Source: Acidobacteriota bacterium
GTDB lineage: Bacteria > Acidobacteriota > Blastocatellia > Pyrinomonadales > Pyrinomonadaceae
Assembly (NCBI GenBank): GCA_016700175.1
Contig: CP065003.1
Span: 568,001-632,000 of the forward strand
DNA: 64,000 nucleotides
Direction: 5' to 3'
The notes beneath the pieces were generated by a model. The model saw only the letters and a program-made list of their open reading frames with translations, ran no database searches and was not told where the DNA came from. Both the position numbers and the translations under genes were made by a program. This document shows, one piece after another, positions 8,118 to 16,891 of the stretch (positions within the stretch are counted from its first letter, which is position 1; each line of letters begins with the position of its first letter).

Positions 8118-8534
8118 TTGGCAAATCCGAGAGTTTACGAACTAATGTACATCGCCGATCCGGCGACGGACTCGGACACGCTCGAACAGCTGAACAAGGA
8201 GATCGGGGAACTGATCGAGAAGGAAGGCGGTTCGGTGGTCAAGTTCGAGGATATGGGCAAGCGTCAGCTCGCCTACAGGATCAACAAGTTCTATGAGGGG
8301 CATTACTGCCTTTTTGAGATCGAGGGGTCCGGAAGCGAGATAGCCGAGGTCGAAAGACGTATGCGCGTCAACGACAAGATCGTCAGATATCTGACGGTGC
8401 GGGTCGACGAGGAGCGCAAGGCGGCTGAAAAGATCGAAGAAAAGAGGCGCAAGCGCAAGGAAAAACTGTCCGAGCTAACGGGCGGCCGTTTCGATGACGA
8501 AGATTCGAAGCGCTACGACGACGAGGAAGAATAG
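8118..8534 (+). CDS. rpsF: 30S ribosomal protein S6 (TTG start)
   Basis: bS6 (138 aa), which pairs with S18 on the 30S platform. The TTG at 8118 is chosen as start: AAAAGGAGG sits at 8101-8109, 8 nt upstream, and translation then begins ANPRVYELMYIADP, the usual S6 N-terminus. The longer frame from 8091 would put the Shine-Dalgarno inside the gene. The core includes KEGGSVVKFEDMGKRQLAYRI and MRVNDKIVRYLTVRV. The C-terminal 40 residues are charged (ERKAAEKIEEKRRKRKEK, acidic end), longer than the E. coli protein without its Glu tail. First gene of rpsF-rpsR-rplI. Confidence 0.95.
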   Translation: MANPRVYELMYIADPATDSDTLEQLNKEIGELIEKEGGSVVKFEDMGKRQLAYRINKFYEGHYCLFEIEGSGSEIAEVERRMRVNDKIVRYLTVRVDEERKAAEKIEEKRRKRKEKLSELTGGRFDDEDSKRYDDEEE

Positions 8535-8549
8535 AGGGGGATACAAAGA

Positions 8550-8852
8550 ATGGCAAAAGAAGATATTGAGAAGAAGAAAGACGAAGACGAAGATTCCCGC
8601 GACGATTCCTCAAGATCCAGACGGCCCGCGCGGAGGCAGAACTTCCGCAGATACAGCCGCAGGCGCCAGCGCCAGTCGGTCCCGGCTTACGTCGATTGGA
8701 AGGACGTGGAGTTCCTCGAGAGGTTCATCCCGGAGCGCGGCAAGATAATGCCGCGGCGTATCTCTGGAGTGTCCGCAAAGGACCAGAGGCGCGTCGCCAG
8801 GGCTATCAAGAGGGCGAGGGTGATGGCTCTCATCCCGTATGTATCGGACTAG
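8550..8852 (+). CDS. rpsR: 30S ribosomal protein S18
   Basis: bS18 (100 aa) with a charged N-terminal extension of about 40 residues (KKKDEDEDSRDDSSRSRRPARR) before the conserved core YVDWKDVEFLERFIPERGKI, MPRRISGVSAKDQRRVARAI and KRARVMALIPYV. It binds S6 and the central domain of 16S rRNA. It lies 15 bp after rpsF and 21 bp before rplI, so the three form one operon. Confidence 0.96.
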   Translation: MAKEDIEKKKDEDEDSRDDSSRSRRPARRQNFRRYSRRRQRQSVPAYVDWKDVEFLERFIPERGKIMPRRISGVSAKDQRRVARAIKRARVMALIPYVSD

Positions 8853-8873
8853 TCCGGGGGAGGAAAGCAGAAA

Positions 8874-9455
8874 ATGGCAACAACCAAGATCCTTTTGAAG
8901 GAAGACATCGATAATCTGGGCGGACGCGGCGAGATCGTCAAGGTCAAGTCCGGATACGCGAGAAACTATCTTCTGCCGCAGGGTTTCGCGATACTCGCCA
9001 CCAAGGGCAATATCCGGCAGGTCGAGCAGGAGCGCAAGATCCTTCTAAAGAAGGCGGCCGAGGAAAAATCGACCGCCGAGGCGCAACTCGCGCAGATGGA
9101 GAAGCTTTCATTGAGGTTCGAACGGCTGGCGGGCGAAAGCGGCACGCTGTTTGGTTCCGTGACTTCGATGGACATCGCAGAGGCGCTTGAGGAGAAGGGC
9201 TACGAGATCGACCGCAGGAAGATCACGCTCAAGAGCCCGATCAAGGAGATCGGGGACTACACTGTTCCGGTCAAGCTCCACAGGGAAGTCGTTCTCGACC
9301 TCCCCGTCGCGGTCGTCGTCGAAGGCGAAGCGATGAAGGAGCACCTCGAGGAAGAACCCGCGATCGCAGAGAAGGCTCCGGAAGAAGCGGCGGCGCCTGA
9401 GAAGGAAGAGGCTTCCACGGAAGCCGCTCCCGAAGCTTCAACGGAAGAGGAGTAA
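8874..9455 (+). CDS. rplI: 50S ribosomal protein L9
   Basis: bL9 (193 aa): the N-terminal rRNA-binding domain is well conserved (KILLKEDIDNLGGRGEIVKV, KSGYARNYLLPQGFAILAT), followed by the long connecting helix (residues about 42-80) and the C-terminal domain (GTLFGSVTSMDIAEAL, KSPIKEIGDYTVPVKLH). A Glu/Ala-rich tail of about 40 residues is extra relative to E. coli, in line with the acidic tails of L25 and S6 here. GGAGG lies 9 nt before the start. A hairpin terminator closes the operon. Confidence 0.96.
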   Translation: MATTKILLKEDIDNLGGRGEIVKVKSGYARNYLLPQGFAILATKGNIRQVEQERKILLKKAAEEKSTAEAQLAQMEKLSLRFERLAGESGTLFGSVTSMDIAEALEEKGYEIDRRKITLKSPIKEIGDYTVPVKLHREVVLDLPVAVVVEGEAMKEHLEEEPAIAEKAPEEAAAPEKEEASTEAAPEASTEEE

Positions 9456-9478
9456 AGACTCGGGTATCTGAGTTATGG

Positions 9479-9506
9479 AAGGCCGTGCATCTGCGCGGCC
9501 TTTTTT
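9479..9506 (+). terminator. Rho-independent terminator of the rpsF-rpsR-rplI operon
   Basis: AGGCCGTGC-ATCT-GCGCGGCCT followed by TTTTTT: nine pairs, tetraloop and T-run. The 250 bp from here to dnaB hold no gene; a promoter candidate lies at 9635. Confidence 0.9.
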
Positions 9507-9634
9507 GCGGCTGTGCCGCCGTGATACAGCGCAAAGTGCTGCTCCAAACGGGGCAGAACTTCTCGCGGGATAGACGTTCTTTCGTTAGAAACCGACTGAT
9601 CCGAAGGCACTTACAGGCTATTTTCAACCCTCTT

Positions 9635-9663
9635 TTGTACGCCGCCGAAACTTGTAATATCAT
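9635..9663 (+). promoter_or_regulatory. Possible sigma-70 promoter for dnaB
   Basis: TTGTAC at 9635, 17 bp spacer, TATCAT at 9658 (5 of 6 to the -10 consensus). Leader of roughly 90 nt to the dnaB ATG. Confidence 0.4.
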
Positions 9664-9757
9664 CTAGGCACTGCGGGCCGGAACATCCTTCCTGCAAACC
9701 CGTTTTTCATCCCGAACAACAGTAGATTGGCCCGTTCCCGAGGCTCATCCCGTACGA

Positions 9758-11119
9758 ATGGCGACAGCTAACAAGCAGGCTACCACCGATCATTACCTCG
9801 AAAAGCCACTGCCCTCGAGCGACGAAAGCGAGAGGGTGATCCTCGGCGCAATTCTCCTCGACAACAGCCTGATCTCGCAGGCGGTCGAGATGCTGAACCC
9901 GGAAGATTTCTATTCGCCCAGGCACCGCCGGATCTTCAAGGCGATGATCTCGCTGTTCGAAAAGAGCGAGCGCATCGAGCCCGTCATCATCAGTGAAGAG
10001 CTCAAGAAGGAAGGGTTCATCGATTCGATCGGAGGGATCACCGCGATCACGGCGCTTACCTACGGCCTGCCGCATTTTTCGAACATTGCCGATTACGCGA
10101 AGATCGTCCGCGACAAGGCGATCGTCAGGAACCTTATCCGCGTCTGCAACGAGATCACTAGCGAGGCGCTTGCGGAAGAGGATGACGCCTCAGACATCCT
10201 CGACCACGCGGAACAGATGATCTTCGCTCTTGCCGAAGAAAGGACTCGGCAGGGTTTTGAGCACGTCAAGCCGGTTGCCGAGCAGGTTCTCGCAAAGGTG
10301 AAGGATTTCGCAAGCCGTGAAACGCACGCGCTGACGGGGCTTGCGACGGGATTCCGTGAACTCGACCAGATGACCTCCGGTCTTCAGCAGACCGACCTCA
10401 TAATCGTCGCGGCCCGGCCCTCTATGGGAAAGACCGCTTTGTGCCTTACTCTCGCGCAGAACGCCGCCATCAGGGAGAAGGCGACGGTCGCCGTGTTCTC
10501 GCTCGAAATGTCCAAGGAGCAGCTCGTGATGAGGATGCTCAGCTCCGAGGCCCGGGTAGACGCTCACCGTTTCCGCAACGGTTTTCTGTCGCGCGAGGAG
10601 TGGGTAAGGCTCGCCGGGGCGATCGGGACACTTTCGGAGGCCAATCTGTTCATCGACGACACACCGGCGATCTCGGTGCTTGAAATGCGCGCGAAAGCCC
10701 GGAGACTGATGGCCGAGCAGAAGCGCCTGGACCTGATCGTTGTAGACTATCTTCAGCTAATGTCCGGTTCGTCAGGCCGCATCGAGAGCCGCCAGCAGGA
10801 AGTGTCGCAGATCTCTCGTGAGCTAAAGGCGCTTGCCAAGGAACTCAATGTTCCTTTGGTCGCTCTTTCTCAGCTGTCGAGGGCGCCCGAGGCGAGAAAT
10901 CCTCCGCGTCCGCTTCTTTCCGACCTTCGCGAATCGGGAAGTATCGAACAGGACGCCGATGTCGTCGCATTCATTTACCGGGAGGAGTATTACAACCAGA
11001 CCGACGAGAACGCCGGTCTGGCAGAGATACTCGTATCGAAACAGAGGAACGGCCCGACCGGCACTGTGAAGCTGGCGTTCCTGAAGGAATTTACGAGGTT
11101 CGAGAATTACTTTGGCTAG
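9758..11119 (+). CDS. dnaB: Replicative DNA helicase DnaB
   Basis: A 453-residue hexameric helicase that unwinds the fork and recruits primase. The N-terminal domain (SDESERVILGAILLDNSLISQAVEML) is complete, and the RecA-like domain has Walker A ARPSMGKTA (about 217-225), FSLEMSKEQLVMRML, Walker B LDLIVVDYLQLM and the motif-4 region LSQLSRAPEARNPPRPLLSDLRESGSIEQDADV. No intein or insertion is seen. rplI-dnaB neighbourhood is common in bacteria. Its end overlaps a possible TTG start of the next gene. Confidence 0.97.
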   Translation: MATANKQATTDHYLEKPLPSSDESERVILGAILLDNSLISQAVEMLNPEDFYSPRHRRIFKAMISLFEKSERIEPVIISEELKKEGFIDSIGGITAITALTYGLPHFSNIADYAKIVRDKAIVRNLIRVCNEITSEALAEEDDASDILDHAEQMIFALAEERTRQGFEHVKPVAEQVLAKVKDFASRETHALTGLATGFRELDQMTSGLQQTDLIIVAARPSMGKTALCLTLAQNAAIREKATVAVFSLEMSKEQLVMRMLSSEARVDAHRFRNGFLSREEWVRLAGAIGTLSEANLFIDDTPAISVLEMRAKARRLMAEQKRLDLIVVDYLQLMSGSSGRIESRQQEVSQISRELKALAKELNVPLVALSQLSRAPEARNPPRPLLSDLRESGSIEQDADVVAFIYREEYYNQTDENAGLAEILVSKQRNGPTGTVKLAFLKEFTRFENYFG

Positions 11120-11132
11120 TGCAATTATCCGT

Positions 11133-11657
11133 ATGAGCGAAGACCTTAGATACCCTATCGGTGATTTTGAAATGCCGTCAGCGTCCTCTGCGAAAGAACG
11201 CACGGAGTGGATCAGCACGATCCGGGACCTGCCGGGGAAGATCGCGGCGTCAATCGATGGGCTGAGCGAAGAGCAGCTCGACACGCCGTACCGTCCCGGC
11301 GGATGGACGGTACGGCAGGTCGTCCATCACGTCGCCGACAGCCACCTCAACGCGTACTGCCGTTTCAAACTGGCGCTGACCGAGGACAATCCAACGATCA
11401 AACCGTACGACGAGAAAGAGTGGGCAGAGCTTTCCGACTCTTCGATGGACCCGTCGGTTTCTCTTCAACTCATAGACTCGGTTCACAGCCGGTTTACGAA
11501 CTTGCTGGAGAACATGTCGGAGTCGGATTTTTCACGCACGCTCAATCATCCCGAGACGGGTGACTGGGAGCTTTCGAACATGTTGGCGCTTTACAGTTGG
11601 CATTCCAGACACCACACGGCTCACATCGATTCGCTCCGGGAGAGGAACGGCTGGTAG
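11133..11657 (+). CDS. DinB/YfiT-family putative metal-dependent hydrolase
   Basis: A 174-residue protein of the DinB-like four-helix superfamily, close to YfiT/BstA proteins. The start (MSEDLRYPIGDFEMP) matches the family N-terminus, so the ATG at 11133 is preferred over a TTG at 11112 that would overlap dnaB. Three metal-binding His positions are visible: one in RQVVHHVADSHLNAY and two in LALYSWHSRHHTAHI, the expected pattern. BstA relatives transfer bacillithiol. This organism need not make it, so the thiol or substrate is unknown. It lies directly behind dnaB and may share its transcript. Confidence 0.8.
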   Translation: MSEDLRYPIGDFEMPSASSAKERTEWISTIRDLPGKIAASIDGLSEEQLDTPYRPGGWTVRQVVHHVADSHLNAYCRFKLALTEDNPTIKPYDEKEWAELSDSSMDPSVSLQLIDSVHSRFTNLLENMSESDFSRTLNHPETGDWELSNMLALYSWHSRHHTAHIDSLRERNGW

Positions 11658-11706
11658 TTAGGACGTTCCCCGCCCGCATTCCCCGCAAAATAAACCCATT
11701 GTTTCA

Positions 11707-12858
11707 ATGAGAAATCCGGTCATCAGCAGGCCGACCCGCGCAGAGATCGATCTGGGGTCGCTCAAGAACAATTTCCGCAACATCAGGGAATTCGTCGGAG
11801 GCGACACCAGGTTTATGGCAGTCGTCAAGGCGGACGCATACGGCCACGGAGCGTGGAAGTGCGCGCAGGCTCTTGAATCTGCCGGTATCGACTGGTTCGG
11901 CGTCGCCATACCCGCCGAAGGAGCGGAACTCCGGAGAAAGGGGATCCGAAAGCGTATCCTCTGTCTCGGCAGCTTCTGGGCGGGGCAGGAGAACATGCTC
12001 CTGAACCAGGGCCTAACGCCCGTGATCTACAGGCTCGAACAAGCAGAAGCGTTCGACACCGCCGCGAAAGCGCGGAACTCGATCGCCGAGATCCATCTGA
12101 AGATCGACACCGGAATGGGACGGATAGGGGTTCGCCATGACGAGATCGATCCTTTTCTCGACAAGTTCGCGAGGTTTGCGAATCTGCATATCGAAGGAGT
12201 GATGACCCATTTCGCGGCAGCGGACGATCCCGATTCCAGTGATTTCACTAGGGAGCAGATCGGGCGGTTCGAGCGCGCTCTTGGCGCGGTCGAAGCCAGG
12301 GGACACAGGCCGGTTTACAGGGATCTTGCAAACTCAGCCGGGGCGATCGCGTTTCCGGACTCGAGAGGGAACCTTGTAAGGCTCGGAGGAGCGCTGTACG
12401 GTCTGACACGCGACGTGATGCCTCCGGATTGCGAACTCCCTGACCTGAAGCCCGTGATGTCGGTCAAAACGCAGATAGCGCACCTGAAAACGGTGCCGGA
12501 AGGAGAAACGCTCGGCTACGGCAGGACATTCACAACCGAGCGTGAGTCGGTCATTGCCACACTGCCTATCGGCTACCAGGACGGATATTCTCGCGTGCTT
12601 TCGAACAAGGCGAAGGTTATCATCGGGGGGCAGTACGCGCCCGTCGTCGGCCGCGTTTCGATGGACTGGACCCTCGTCGACGTGACCGCGCTCGAGGGTG
12701 TCCGGGTCGGCGACGATGTCATACTGATAGGCTCCGAAGGCGGTTGCGAGATCCGCGCAGAGGACCTGGGCGCACTTTCCGACACGATATCGTACGAGAT
12801 CACGTGCGGGATAAACCGCCGTGTAACGAGGATCTATGCTGAAGGCGGCGAAGAGTAA
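11707..12858 (+). CDS. alr: Alanine racemase
   Basis: A PLP-dependent fold-III racemase (383 aa) giving D-Ala for peptidoglycan. Seen: MAVVKADAYGHGA with the PLP lysine K41, DTGMGRIGV (135-142), the GYGRTF segment carrying the presumed second catalytic base Y271, and LPIGYQDGYSR and VGRVSMDWTLVDVT toward the C-terminus. Length is normal. The acyltransferase gene behind it overlaps its end by 23 bp, implying translational coupling. Confidence 0.96.
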   Translation: MRNPVISRPTRAEIDLGSLKNNFRNIREFVGGDTRFMAVVKADAYGHGAWKCAQALESAGIDWFGVAIPAEGAELRRKGIRKRILCLGSFWAGQENMLLNQGLTPVIYRLEQAEAFDTAAKARNSIAEIHLKIDTGMGRIGVRHDEIDPFLDKFARFANLHIEGVMTHFAAADDPDSSDFTREQIGRFERALGAVEARGHRPVYRDLANSAGAIAFPDSRGNLVRLGGALYGLTRDVMPPDCELPDLKPVMSVKTQIAHLKTVPEGETLGYGRTFTTERESVIATLPIGYQDGYSRVLSNKAKVIIGGQYAPVVGRVSMDWTLVDVTALEGVRVGDDVILIGSEGGCEIRAEDLGALSDTISYEITCGINRRVTRIYAEGGEE

Positions 12859-13501
12859 ATGGTTTGAACTCCTTTTCGCGGCCTACAACACAAATCTTCT
12901 GAGGCGGCGCTTCCACTCCTTCCGTGTCCGTGGCCTCGACAACCTGCCAGGTCCCCGCCGCAGTCTCCCTCTTTTGATCTACGCAAACCACACAAGCTGG
13001 TGGGACGGTCTTGCCGCTTTCCAGATTTCGCGCAAGACCGGGCTCGACGCGTACGTGATGATGGAAGAAAAGCATCTGCGGAGGTATTTGCTGTTCCGGA
13101 AACTCGGGGCGTTCTCTGTCGTTCGGGATTCCCCCCGCTCTGCGTATCGTTCGCTAGAATACGCCGCCTCGCTGATGAAGGACGATCCGCGCCGCGCGCT
13201 CTGGATGTTTCCGCAGGGCGAGATAGTGCCCGCCGGCAGGAGGCCGCTTGGTTTCTACTCCGGGATCGAGAAACTGATCGAGCTGACCGGAGGCTGCATA
13301 GCGGTTCCCGTGGTTTTCCGGTATGAGTTCGAAGGCGCGTTCAAGCCTTCGGTGTATGCTGCGGTGGGAGAAGCGATTGAGATCTCGGAAAGTGAACCGG
13401 CGTCAGTGCGAGATCTGGAGGAAAGAATGGAACTGACGCTGGATGATCTGGAGGGGGCTGTGTTGAACCGGTCACTGGATGGTTTCCGGGATCTGATCTG
13501 A
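12836..13501 (+). CDS. PlsC-like 1-acylglycerol-3-phosphate acyltransferase
   Basis: A 221-residue acyltransferase of the PlsC/LPLAT family. The HX4D motif is NHTSWWD (51-57, H52 and D57), and the second conserved block is MFPQGEIVPAGRRP near residue 120. Members transfer an acyl chain to lysophosphatidic acid or related acceptors at the membrane. The acceptor here is not determined by sequence. Only weakly hydrophobic N-terminus. Start ATG at 12836 lies inside alr (23 bp overlap), so the two are probably coupled. Confidence 0.82.
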   Translation: MLKAAKSKWFELLFAAYNTNLLRRRFHSFRVRGLDNLPGPRRSLPLLIYANHTSWWDGLAAFQISRKTGLDAYVMMEEKHLRRYLLFRKLGAFSVVRDSPRSAYRSLEYAASLMKDDPRRALWMFPQGEIVPAGRRPLGFYSGIEKLIELTGGCIAVPVVFRYEFEGAFKPSVYAAVGEAIEISESEPASVRDLEERMELTLDDLEGAVLNRSLDGFRDLI

Positions 13502-13570
13502 GAGAGTGTAGCGGAGCAGCATTGTCTGTCCGGTTGGTCCACGGGTTGCGATTATTATGCCCTTCCGACC

Positions 13571-13806
13571 GTCGCTTCGCGACTCAGGATCATAGGGCCG
13601 CCGGACCGTGGACTGCGCCCTTCGGGCTTGTCCACGGCTAAATGCAGTTCGTCGCTTCGCGACTCAGGATCGTGGGTCCGCCGGACCGTGGACTGCGCCC
13701 TTCGGGCTTGTCCACGGCTATAGGCAGGTCGTCGCTTCGCGACTCAGGATCGTGGGGCCCGCTTGACAGTGGGCTGCGCCCTTCGGGCTTGTCCACGGCT
13801 AGAGGC
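13571..13806 (+). repeat. Three tandem 80 bp REP-like palindromic units
   Basis: Units begin at exactly 13571, 13651 and 13731. Each holds a small hairpin GTCGC-TTC-GCGAC and a larger cruciform CCGTGGAC...GCCCTTCGGGC...GTCCACGG. The third unit has diverged in the outer arms. They fill the convergent gap between the acyltransferase gene and the mla operon. A single related unit occurs in the opposite orientation at 61338-61371. Confidence 0.85.
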
Positions 13807-13846
13807 ATATAACCGCTACGCGGTCTCCTGTCTCCTGTCTCCTATC

Positions 13847-15052
13847 TCAGAACAGCTTGAAATTGATCGTCAGGAACTTCTTAGGGTTCTGCCGGAAGTC
13901 GTAAAGCAGTTTCGTGCTCTCGCTCGACAGCTGATTCACGTTCGACATCGTCTGGTTCAGGTTGTTGTAGAGGGTCTCGTCCGTCAGAAGCTTGCCAAAC
14001 GTGCCTTTTCCCCCCTGAGCGTCGCCAAGTACGTTATCCAGCTTCGAAGTCATTGAACTGAGGCTGTTTATCGCCTGCCTTGCGTCCGCGTATAGCTGCT
14101 CGTCCTTCAGGAACTTGCCGGCTGTTCCCCGGCCCTCGTTCAGGTCTTTCGTGATCGATTCCAGATCCGCGGAGATCTGGTCCAGACGCTTTAGGGACGG
14201 CCCGACATCCTTCAGCGCCGTCCGGAGCTCGCTGATCATAAGCTTCGAATCCTCGTAGATCGCCTCGTCGGTAAGGAACTTCCCGGCGGTGCCCTTGCCC
14301 GCGCGCAGGTCGGCCGCGATCGCCTCCAGGTTTGCCACTGACTTATTGAGGTTGTTGTAAAGTTCCGGATCGTTCACGAACTTGCCCGCCGTCCCTTGTC
14401 CCGTCCGTATGCGGTCGATAAGGAGCTTTGTTTCCTCGATGGATTCCGAAAGGTTCCTGTAGAGCGCTTCGTCGTTGATCAGATTTCCAAGCGTGCCTTC
14501 GCCCTGGTTCGCCTTGTTCAGGATCTCGTTCGTCGGGATCGCTAGCTTGTTTATCTGCTGAAGAAGGTCGTTTCCCGTCTGGGTCAGCTGGTTGATGGAG
14601 ATCGCGGCGCTCGAATCCAGTACACTCAGTTCGCTTACCGGCCCACCCTCGTCAGTTCCGGGCGTGATGTTGATCATCTTGTCGTTGCCGAGAACGCTTG
14701 TCGCTACCAGCTGGGCGGTCGAATCCGTCCGTATGCGCTCTTTCGTGGGCTGATTGTCGATCAGCGCATCGACACTCATGACCGCCTCGATGTTCGAGTC
14801 CTCCGGACTGTCCGCCGGAAGGAAACGGACCTCCGTTACTTTGCCTATGTTGACGCCCGCGAGCTGAACTTCCGCTCCCTCCCGAAGCCCGTCCGCATTG
14901 ACGAACCTGGCCTTCAGCGTCAGTTTCTCCTCGAACGGATTGAACTCCCCTGTGGCGTTCAGGATAAGGAACCCGAGAATGGCCAGAGCGGCCAGCACGA
15001 ACAGACCCACCCGCAGCTGCGCGAACGAAAGATTCTTGTTTGATTTTGGCAT
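13847..15052 (-). CDS. MCE-family (MlaD-type) lipid-transport protein with C-terminal repeats
   Basis: A 401-residue periplasmic protein anchored by one N-terminal helix (VGLFVLAALAILGFLILNA, 15-33) followed by an MCE domain (about 43-133, GLREGAEVQLAGVNIGKVTEV). MCE proteins form the lipid-binding ring of Mla-type systems between the two membranes. After residue 150 the chain is predicted helical and carries five copies of a G-x-G-T-x-G-x-x-x-x-D-x-x-x-Y motif, at residues 184, 218, 252, 307 and 348. Last gene of the operon, after the ATPase. Such repeats are much longer than in E. coli MlaD and may form an extended tube or bind a partner (inference). Confidence 0.9.
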   Translation of the reverse strand: MPKSNKNLSFAQLRVGLFVLAALAILGFLILNATGEFNPFEEKLTLKARFVNADGLREGAEVQLAGVNIGKVTEVRFLPADSPEDSNIEAVMSVDALIDNQPTKERIRTDSTAQLVATSVLGNDKMINITPGTDEGGPVSELSVLDSSAAISINQLTQTGNDLLQQINKLAIPTNEILNKANQGEGTLGNLINDEALYRNLSESIEETKLLIDRIRTGQGTAGKFVNDPELYNNLNKSVANLEAIAADLRAGKGTAGKFLTDEAIYEDSKLMISELRTALKDVGPSLKRLDQISADLESITKDLNEGRGTAGKFLKDEQLYADARQAINSLSSMTSKLDNVLGDAQGGKGTFGKLLTDETLYNNLNQTMSNVNQLSSESTKLLYDFRQNPKKFLTINFKLF

Positions 15053-15086
15053 TGCTTCAGATCGAACGGCTTACTGTCGCCGGTTG

Positions 15087-15992
15087 CTACTTACCGTTGA
15101 GGAACTTCTGAATGTACCTGTCCCTTGAGGCTCTCAGCTGTTCCTCCTTTCCGCTGAAAATGATCTTGCCCTCGTGGAGCATAATGATCTCCGTGTTGAT
15201 GATGCAAAGGCGTTCGCCTTCTTCTTCGAACACGACCGTTCCCGCGTCGTCGATTATCGCGTATTCGGACGAAAGATATTCCAGATTCTTCATTTCGTGC
15301 GTCACGAAGATCGACGACACGTCCTGAATGTCCCTCAGCTTGATCGCGAGTTCGCAGATCGTGCGTGCTGTAGGCGGATCCAAACCTGCGGTCGGTTCGT
15401 CGAACAGCACTATCCTGGGGTTTCCGACGAGCGCGCGGGCGATCCCGACCCTTCGGCGCATCCCGCCGGACAGCTCGGACGGCATCTTGTGGATCGCTTC
15501 TTCGAGGTCGACGAACTCCAGCATACGCTTGACCTGTTCCTCGACCATCTCTTCGTCCACTTTGCGTTCGTGGAGCCTGTACGCGACGTTATCATAGACC
15601 GGAAGCGAGTCGAACAGGGCGCCTTCCTGGAACACCATTCCTATCTTCGCCCGCACGTGCATCATCTGCGCTTCGGTCAGATAAGTGATGTCCTCGCCGT
15701 CGACAAGGATTTCGCCCTGGTCCGGCTTCAGAAGACCCAGCACAAGCCTGATCAGCGTCGATTTGCCGCTTCCGCTGCGCCCCAGGATGATCTTCGTCTC
15801 GCCCTTGCGGACCTTGAAGCTGACGCCGTCGAGCACGACCTTATCGTCGAACGCCAGGTGTACGTTTCGGAACTCGATCGCCGGCAGGGCGCGCGTCGGC
15901 TGGAAAAAAGCGTCCTCGATGTCCTTCGTCACGGGCTGCAGAGTCCCGTGCAAGGCGCTTTCGGTCTTGTTCCTTCTGAAAAATGACAACAT
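15087..15992 (-). CDS. ABC transporter ATP-binding protein (MlaF-type)
   Basis: A 301-residue ATPase driving MCE-linked lipid transport. Walker A is LGRSGSGKST, the signature is LSGGMRRRVGIARAL, and Walker B is IVLFDEPTAGLDP followed by the switch His in FVTHEM. About 37 residues precede the usual start of the ATPase domain. Between the switch His and the final MLHEGKIIFSGKEEQL there are about 20 extra residues (EYAIIDDAGTVVFEEEGERL) compared with E. coli MlaF as I recall it. Middle gene of the operon, 34 bp upstream of the MCE gene. Confidence 0.92.
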   Translation of the reverse strand: MLSFFRRNKTESALHGTLQPVTKDIEDAFFQPTRALPAIEFRNVHLAFDDKVVLDGVSFKVRKGETKIILGRSGSGKSTLIRLVLGLLKPDQGEILVDGEDITYLTEAQMMHVRAKIGMVFQEGALFDSLPVYDNVAYRLHERKVDEEMVEEQVKRMLEFVDLEEAIHKMPSELSGGMRRRVGIARALVGNPRIVLFDEPTAGLDPPTARTICELAIKLRDIQDVSSIFVTHEMKNLEYLSSEYAIIDDAGTVVFEEEGERLCIINTEIIMLHEGKIIFSGKEEQLRASRDRYIQKFLNGK

Positions 15993-16004
15993 CCGGTTCC
16001 GATC

Positions 16005-16763
16005 CTATTCCAAAATGTGCTGAAGCGCCCTCGAGAGAAAGAAGTCCGCGATGATCACGACGATCGAGGCCAGCACCACTGCGCTGGTTGTCGATCTTCC
16101 GACGCCGACTGTCCCGCCCTTCGTGCTAAGGCCCTTGTGACAGGCGACGCTTCCGATGATAAGGCCGAAGAAGATCGGCTTTATCACTCCGCCGATGATG
16201 TCCTCGGTCGCTATCCCGTTGCGGACCGAGGTAAGAAAGACATTGTAGTCCAGCCCGAAAAGGCTGTTCGCGACGATACCGCCGCCGATGATGCCGAACA
16301 GGTCCGCGCCTACCGTGAGCAGCGGCAACATCAGTATCAAGGCGATTATCCGCGGCGCGACGAGCTTCCTGTACGGGTCGGTCCCAAGCGCGCGCATCGC
16401 GTCGATCTGCTGGGATACGACCATCGAACCGAGTTCGGCCGAGATCGCTGATCCGATCCTTCCGGCAACCATCAACGCGGAAAGAACGGGGCCCAGCTCG
16501 CGGATCAGCGAATATGCGACGAGCCTTCCTGTTTCGCTCTGGCCGCCGTAATACGCGAGGGTATCGTAACTCTGGAGCGTCAGCACGCCGCCAGTGAAGA
16601 ATCCCGTCAGGAGGATTATCGGAAGGGAGCCGACGCCGATCGAGTCCATCTGGCGTACCCACTCCGCGACGTAAACGGGCCGCCGGAACACCCTTACGAA
16701 TGCGTAATAGACGAGGAACGCAGTCTCCTGCAGCTCGAAAAGGAATTTCTTGAAAGGGTTCAT
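16005..16763 (-). CDS. MlaE-type ABC transporter permease
   Basis: A 252-residue integral inner-membrane permease of the MlaE/YrbE family. Seen: an N-terminal amphipathic segment, ILLTGFFTGGVLTLQ, the conserved RELGPVLSALMVAGRIGSAISAELGSM, QIDAMRALGTDPYRKLVAPR, and three to four further hydrophobic helices. It pairs with the ATPase gene starting 12 bp downstream. First gene of the mlaE-mlaF-mlaD-like operon on the minus strand, which presumably moves phospholipids between the membranes. Confidence 0.93.
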   Translation of the reverse strand: MNPFKKFLFELQETAFLVYYAFVRVFRRPVYVAEWVRQMDSIGVGSLPIILLTGFFTGGVLTLQSYDTLAYYGGQSETGRLVAYSLIRELGPVLSALMVAGRIGSAISAELGSMVVSQQIDAMRALGTDPYRKLVAPRIIALILMLPLLTVGADLFGIIGGGIVANSLFGLDYNVFLTSVRNGIATEDIIGGVIKPIFFGLIIGSVACHKGLSTKGGTVGVGRSTTSAVVLASIVVIIADFFLSRALQHILE

Positions 16764-16891
16764 TTACGGGCTTTCGGGATTCCTCGGTACGAGGCGGCCG
16801 CGCGGCCCTCTCCGGGACCGGATCCGGCTTCTCGGCGGCGCTGACTTAAAATGGCTCCCAATAAGATACAACGTGAGCCGGAAAACAACAA

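Noticed and set aside
15174..15986. 270-codon plus-strand frame over the mlaF-like gene
   Set aside because: Antisense of a certain ABC ATPase; composition His/Arg/Asp-rich with no motif.
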